Below are positions 1-64,000 of a DNA stretch of 64,000 bases, piece after piece. The stretch spans positions 3,658,772 to 3,722,771 of the forward strand of contig SCFE01000003.1 of assembly GCA_004352715.1 (NCBI GenBank), written 5' to 3'. The translations under genes were made by a program, and so were the position numbers. The DNA is from Hofstenia miamia (taxonomy: Eukaryota > Xenacoelomorpha > Acoela). The notes below the pieces were generated by a model, which did no database searches, was not told the DNA's origin, and saw only the letters and a list, made by a program, of their open reading frames with translations. Each line of letters opens with the position of its first letter. Within the stretch, counting starts at the first letter, position 1.

Positions 1-83
1 TGTTTGCATTACGCCATGTTAATATATAACGTATTATAACAACTCCTTTCGGGTTCACTTTGATAATATCACAGGCCATTTTT
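1..83. repeat. Left arm of a perfect inverted repeat facing the first gap
   Basis: Bases 1-83 are the exact reverse complement of 1,141-1,223. The arms face each other across the 1,000-base gap plus about 57 bases. This is either a hairpin-type element or a head-to-head satellite that failed to assemble. Confidence 0.9.
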
Positions 84-1083
84 NNNNNNNNNNNNNNNNN
101 NNNNNNNNNNNNNNNNNNNNNNNNNNNNNNNNNNNNNNNNNNNNNNNNNNNNNNNNNNNNNNNNNNNNNNNNNNNNNNNNNNNNNNNNNNNNNNNNNNNN
201 NNNNNNNNNNNNNNNNNNNNNNNNNNNNNNNNNNNNNNNNNNNNNNNNNNNNNNNNNNNNNNNNNNNNNNNNNNNNNNNNNNNNNNNNNNNNNNNNNNNN
301 NNNNNNNNNNNNNNNNNNNNNNNNNNNNNNNNNNNNNNNNNNNNNNNNNNNNNNNNNNNNNNNNNNNNNNNNNNNNNNNNNNNNNNNNNNNNNNNNNNNN
401 NNNNNNNNNNNNNNNNNNNNNNNNNNNNNNNNNNNNNNNNNNNNNNNNNNNNNNNNNNNNNNNNNNNNNNNNNNNNNNNNNNNNNNNNNNNNNNNNNNNN
501 NNNNNNNNNNNNNNNNNNNNNNNNNNNNNNNNNNNNNNNNNNNNNNNNNNNNNNNNNNNNNNNNNNNNNNNNNNNNNNNNNNNNNNNNNNNNNNNNNNNN
601 NNNNNNNNNNNNNNNNNNNNNNNNNNNNNNNNNNNNNNNNNNNNNNNNNNNNNNNNNNNNNNNNNNNNNNNNNNNNNNNNNNNNNNNNNNNNNNNNNNNN
701 NNNNNNNNNNNNNNNNNNNNNNNNNNNNNNNNNNNNNNNNNNNNNNNNNNNNNNNNNNNNNNNNNNNNNNNNNNNNNNNNNNNNNNNNNNNNNNNNNNNN
801 NNNNNNNNNNNNNNNNNNNNNNNNNNNNNNNNNNNNNNNNNNNNNNNNNNNNNNNNNNNNNNNNNNNNNNNNNNNNNNNNNNNNNNNNNNNNNNNNNNNN
901 NNNNNNNNNNNNNNNNNNNNNNNNNNNNNNNNNNNNNNNNNNNNNNNNNNNNNNNNNNNNNNNNNNNNNNNNNNNNNNNNNNNNNNNNNNNNNNNNNNNN
1001 NNNNNNNNNNNNNNNNNNNNNNNNNNNNNNNNNNNNNNNNNNNNNNNNNNNNNNNNNNNNNNNNNNNNNNNNNNNNNNNNNNN
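84..1083. other. Assembly gap of exactly 1,000 N
   Basis: The round length suggests a placeholder of unknown size. Repetitive sequence on both sides explains the break. Confidence 0.98.
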
Positions 1084-1260
1084 ATTAACGCGGTGTAATG
1101 CAAACATTTGTGATATTATCAAAGTGAAATTACTCATGCCAAAAATGGCCTGTGATATTATCAAAGTGAACCCGAAAGGAGTTGTTATAATACGTTATAT
1201 ATTAACATGGCGTAATGCAAACAAATGTGATATTAACAAAAATTACTCATACCAAAAAGT
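1084..1260. repeat. Imperfect tandem repeat, period about 117 bases, containing the right inverted-repeat arm
   Basis: The start ATTAACGCGGTGTAATGCAAACA at 1,084 recurs with few changes at 1,201 (ATTAACATGGCGTAATGC). Each unit also carries TGTGATATTATCAAAGTGA, which is present twice inside one unit. The second unit is cut short near 1,260. Together with the left arm this looks like a locally amplified satellite or MITE cluster. Confidence 0.75.
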
Positions 1261-4200
1261 GTAAACTAAATTTGAACATGAATCATGCAAATAGGCCCTA
1301 ATATGGTACACTAATTAAAAGCTATTAGCAAGCTGTCAGCCAGTTACCCCCGAGCTGTCAAAAAGCACTTTGTGAGTTATCGCAATCTGTCAGAAATTCA
1401 TTAGTCATCTGTCAATCAAATGGTGAGTCACTAAAAACACCCCCTCGATATCGCAGAGGTCAAAATGTCAGTTTGTGGAACCTCGCCTCGTCTTCTTACA
1501 CTACTATGCTCTGCGGGCCTTTATGCTACTGCCTGACAAGCGCAAATTAGAATTGATCTAGGCTGGTGACTTTATCCTCAGCTGGAGTTCAGCATGGTTC
1601 ACTATTCAAAAATAAGATTGGAGAGCATACGAATGCCTGATTAAATTGGCAACTCCGTATCCAAGGGCTTTAAAATCCTTTTAAGGACTCATCTCCAAAA
1701 GACACTGAAAGAAGCAATATCTGTGCGGAGCGGAGAGAGCAGTGAAAATTTTGCAAGTATTCAAGTCAATGTGCCGCTCAGTCAAAGCATTGAGCTATTG
1801 TCTTCTTACAAAATTTATATATAGAATTCCACTTAATAGACCCGCACATCCTTAATATACATATTGGAATAGATTTCAGCAAAACAGCTTATTGCATGAT
1901 TCATTGGAATGTTAGACTGTATTGTATATTACATTTTCCACTAAGTGCTACTCTTGTTAATACATTGTAATTGATTACATACTGCTTCAAATTTGTGTTC
2001 ACTTTCATTTTTCTACAAAAATTATTAAATCATCTGAAACAATTCCAGTTAATTGAAAAATAATGCTTGACTACTTTCGCAGAAAAATCCGACGTAATAT
2101 TTCGAAAACCTCAAAACCAAAATCATATTGTCAATATTACAGTTCGCTTGAAAAAGTCAAATTTCTACGTAATGGCACCCAGAATCTGAATGTAACTCAC
2201 CCACACATAAATTTTAAAGAAAATAAGCATAAAATGCATATCATTATAAGTAGAAACCAGAAAAAAGTTGTTTTGACCAAAGCTAAAATATCTAGTAAGT
2301 CTTGAAATAATTTTTTTAGAGTCAAACAATTCATTTTAACATCAAATATTTTTAACTATTTCGGCACATCAACTTTAACATTTGGTGGCATGTATACAAA
2401 ATATATGCAGAAGATGTACATCATCGTCCAAATTCTTAAATAAAAATATTTCATAGGAGCAACATAGTTTAGAAAAACTGCATGCAAATCCTTATATCGT
2501 TTAGAAGACAGGTCGAGTGTTTGTACACTGCTCTTTTTTATTTGAAGTTTATATGATGTTGTAAATATGATTTATCAGGATGTTTATTTAATGCTTAATT
2601 TGGCTTCATAGCAAACCATAGAAGCATTTTACAACTGAAAAAAGATACTTTCTTACAGCAACTAATAAAACTATTTTGACGTATTTGAAGATTACACAGT
2701 GACTATTTTGCGAATTTTTTCCTACTATTTTTCTGCTTCCTAGTAAAAAGTTTACTAAATAGTAATCTATTCACAAGTGTAGCACTTACACTAAACTATT
2801 TGAATTGGGACAATCATATTTCTTTCTTCATTAAGGCGTTAAAAATTCACAAGTGTTACGATGATGAATTTGATGAATTTTTAACCAAAAGAAAATTTTA
2901 AGGATATTTCAATAATATAAGAGAGCAAAGATCCATTATCTTAATATCTAGCAATTTTGCAGTGATTTGACATATTTTCTTTCTAAACATTTGATTTTAT
3001 CGAAATTGGCGGAAAAAAATTTTTCACTTGGCTAACAATTTTAAAGAATTGAATTTCAGGCTGTTATTTATTATAATACAAAACAAAATTAGGTTGGAAA
3101 TAAATACATAATCCTTATCTGCTTTCCCCTGAAAAAATATTGTATCATTAGATAACGTTATTTAGTTGTATTTGGCTCTCTACCAACGTGCAATTGCTTT
3201 TTCCAACATTTTCAAAGTTTTGCTAGACATTCTGAACAGAAAATCTAGCTTGTAATGAAACTTGGATCCTGGGTACTATCTAGAACCCAAAAAACTGTAG
3301 GAGTGTCATGCTTGCGGGTTATTTTCTGCAAAAAGCGACAATCACCACAGAGTACTATTTGGAGTGGCTCTGTCGGGTTAGGATTCTACACAACGAAAAC
3401 AACATGACTTAGTGAGAATAAAACAAAGATCGTGTGCAGAATATTGAAAATGCTTCATTGATCCCCCATATTTGCAACTAATGGTGGTATGGGTGAAGAA
3501 GCTATTCCATATCATGCATTACTTGCTGAAATGTTAAGCAACAAAATGAATTTTAGCTATGCAAACGCTATTATGATTTCATACGAAATAGGCTTTCTTT
3601 TGCAATTTTAAAAACAGTATAAATTGCCTACATGTTAACAGAAACAAAATTTATCAAAACCTTACTCCTCTAAATGAAATTGATGTCAATTTGATTTAAG
3701 TTATTATTATTAATTAACGGCTAACATACATGGAACGTCAACAGTTAAATGATAATTTTTAATATTTGTATATGAGATTTTGTAAATTACATAAATATTT
3801 TGTTATAATTTATTATCCGAATTCTTTGTAGTGTTAATTTTATATACATATTTATTTCCTTTCTTTGTTAAAAAAATAGTAAATTTTTTTATTTTTCAAT
3901 ATTTTATTTTGTAATGTTGATTTTATGAGCAAGCCAATTTTACTCGATAGGAATTCATAGAAATGCAAATGATTGCAAACTCCTAGATTCCTTCCACTGC
4001 TTGGTTAAATATTGCTAAAATGGTTGTCTCATTATTACGGAATGTTGAAATTCTTCATCTACCCACCTCTTAATGCATGTCGACCCATTTTTAGTGATAA
4101 TGCTGGCTTTAAGTATACTTCCACTCCACAACTTACACGCCCTCTACTCCTAAATATGCTCCCTTTTTGTTCCTCACTTTAATATTAAGGATCTCTGTTT

Positions 4201-4489
4201 CTAAATTACTTATTGTAGATCTTCCTTTTGTAATTTCTTGCGTTTTTTATTATTTCATTATTTTTAATCTCATTCTGGCTAAAAAAAGTCATTTAATTGT
4301 TGTTGTTGAACGTAATGTTACAATTAACGACAATAAATGTAAATCTGTATATATATATTCACTGAATTTTAATTTAATACAATTGGCTGCTTGTAAACAA
4401 ATTACAAAAACAATAAATGTAGGCCTACTTAGTAAAACATAACAAAAGCATGAAGCGCAAAATGGATAGAAATTATAATAAGCATGCAC
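1261..4489. other. 3' flank of the channel gene, no gene recognised
   Basis: This is AT-rich sequence with no conserved domain that I can see. An 80-codon plus-strand frame at 2,063-2,305 is lysine and asparagine rich without a recognisable motif and is probably chance. The part next to 4,489 should hold the 3' UTR if exon 7 is terminal. Confidence 0.5.
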
Positions 4490-63881
<59,392 letters not shown>

Positions 63882-63981
63882 CTAAAAAACAATGTCTAAA
63901 TATCTTATAGGCAATATCTATATTAGCGTAAGACCTTAGTTAACGTGAGCAAACTTTTGCATTGACTAAGAAGTTCATTGT

Positions 63982-64000
63982 ATATATATATATATATATA
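63982..64000. repeat. (TA)n microsatellite at window end
   Basis: Alternating TA running off the window. Confidence 0.9.

Noticed and set aside
55-1164. Frames of 340-370 codons across the first gap
   Set aside because: They consist almost entirely of X from N bases.

Overview
This is an AT-rich eukaryotic (almost certainly animal) window with no bacterial operons, no rRNA or tRNA that I can support, many (TA)n microsatellites, and short exons separated by long introns full of transposon debris. The lineage is not resolvable from the sequence alone. THAP/P-type, mariner-type and hAT-type DNA transposons together with CR1/L2-like LINEs fit an invertebrate or non-bilaterian animal.

The one host gene I can support runs on the minus strand through nearly the whole window. 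Seven exons (63,694-63,881; 60,031-60,225; 59,651-59,785; 57,914-58,015; 49,507-49,662; 37,500-37,709; 4,490-4,579) have GT/AG borders and join in phase 0 at all six internal junctions. They give about 357 residues resembling a pentameric ligand-gated ion channel: a beta-rich extracellular domain with the DFPFDVQ Pro-loop but no Cys-loop cysteines, four membrane segments, a very short TM3-TM4 loop and a basic C-terminal tail. The gene may start upstream of position 64,000. Its last intron is about 33 kb.

Nearly everything else is intron filler. From left to right: a 1-kb gap inside an inverted and tandem repeat (1-1,260); a degenerate ~54-bp satellite (6,540-7,100); LINE remnants on both strands at 7.1-10.8 kb, one interrupted by a 903-bp mariner-type element with TA target duplication; a LINE scrap at 17 kb; a deleted P-type element with terminal inverted repeats and an 8-bp duplication (19,455-21,566); a hAT-type MITE (21,604-21,808); a full-length but decayed L2-like LINE (22.9-25.1 kb); a mariner-type transposase tail split by a second hAT-type MITE (25.5-26.1 kb); and the best preserved LINE (29.6-32.8 kb, with a 950-base gap).

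From 33 to 64 kb, between the channel exons, there are a 7 x 69-bp perfect tandem array (42.8-43.3 kb), a 224-bp Harbinger-like palindrome (43.8 kb), several dispersed repeat families, a GC-rich minisatellite (48.2-48.5 kb), a 200-bp (TA)n block (50.9 kb) and a duplicated sequence around a 92-base gap (56 kb).

Two 18-base matches to the Tn5 mosaic end (28,179 and 56,811) suggest residual sequencing adapter, so scaffold continuity at those points should be treated with care.
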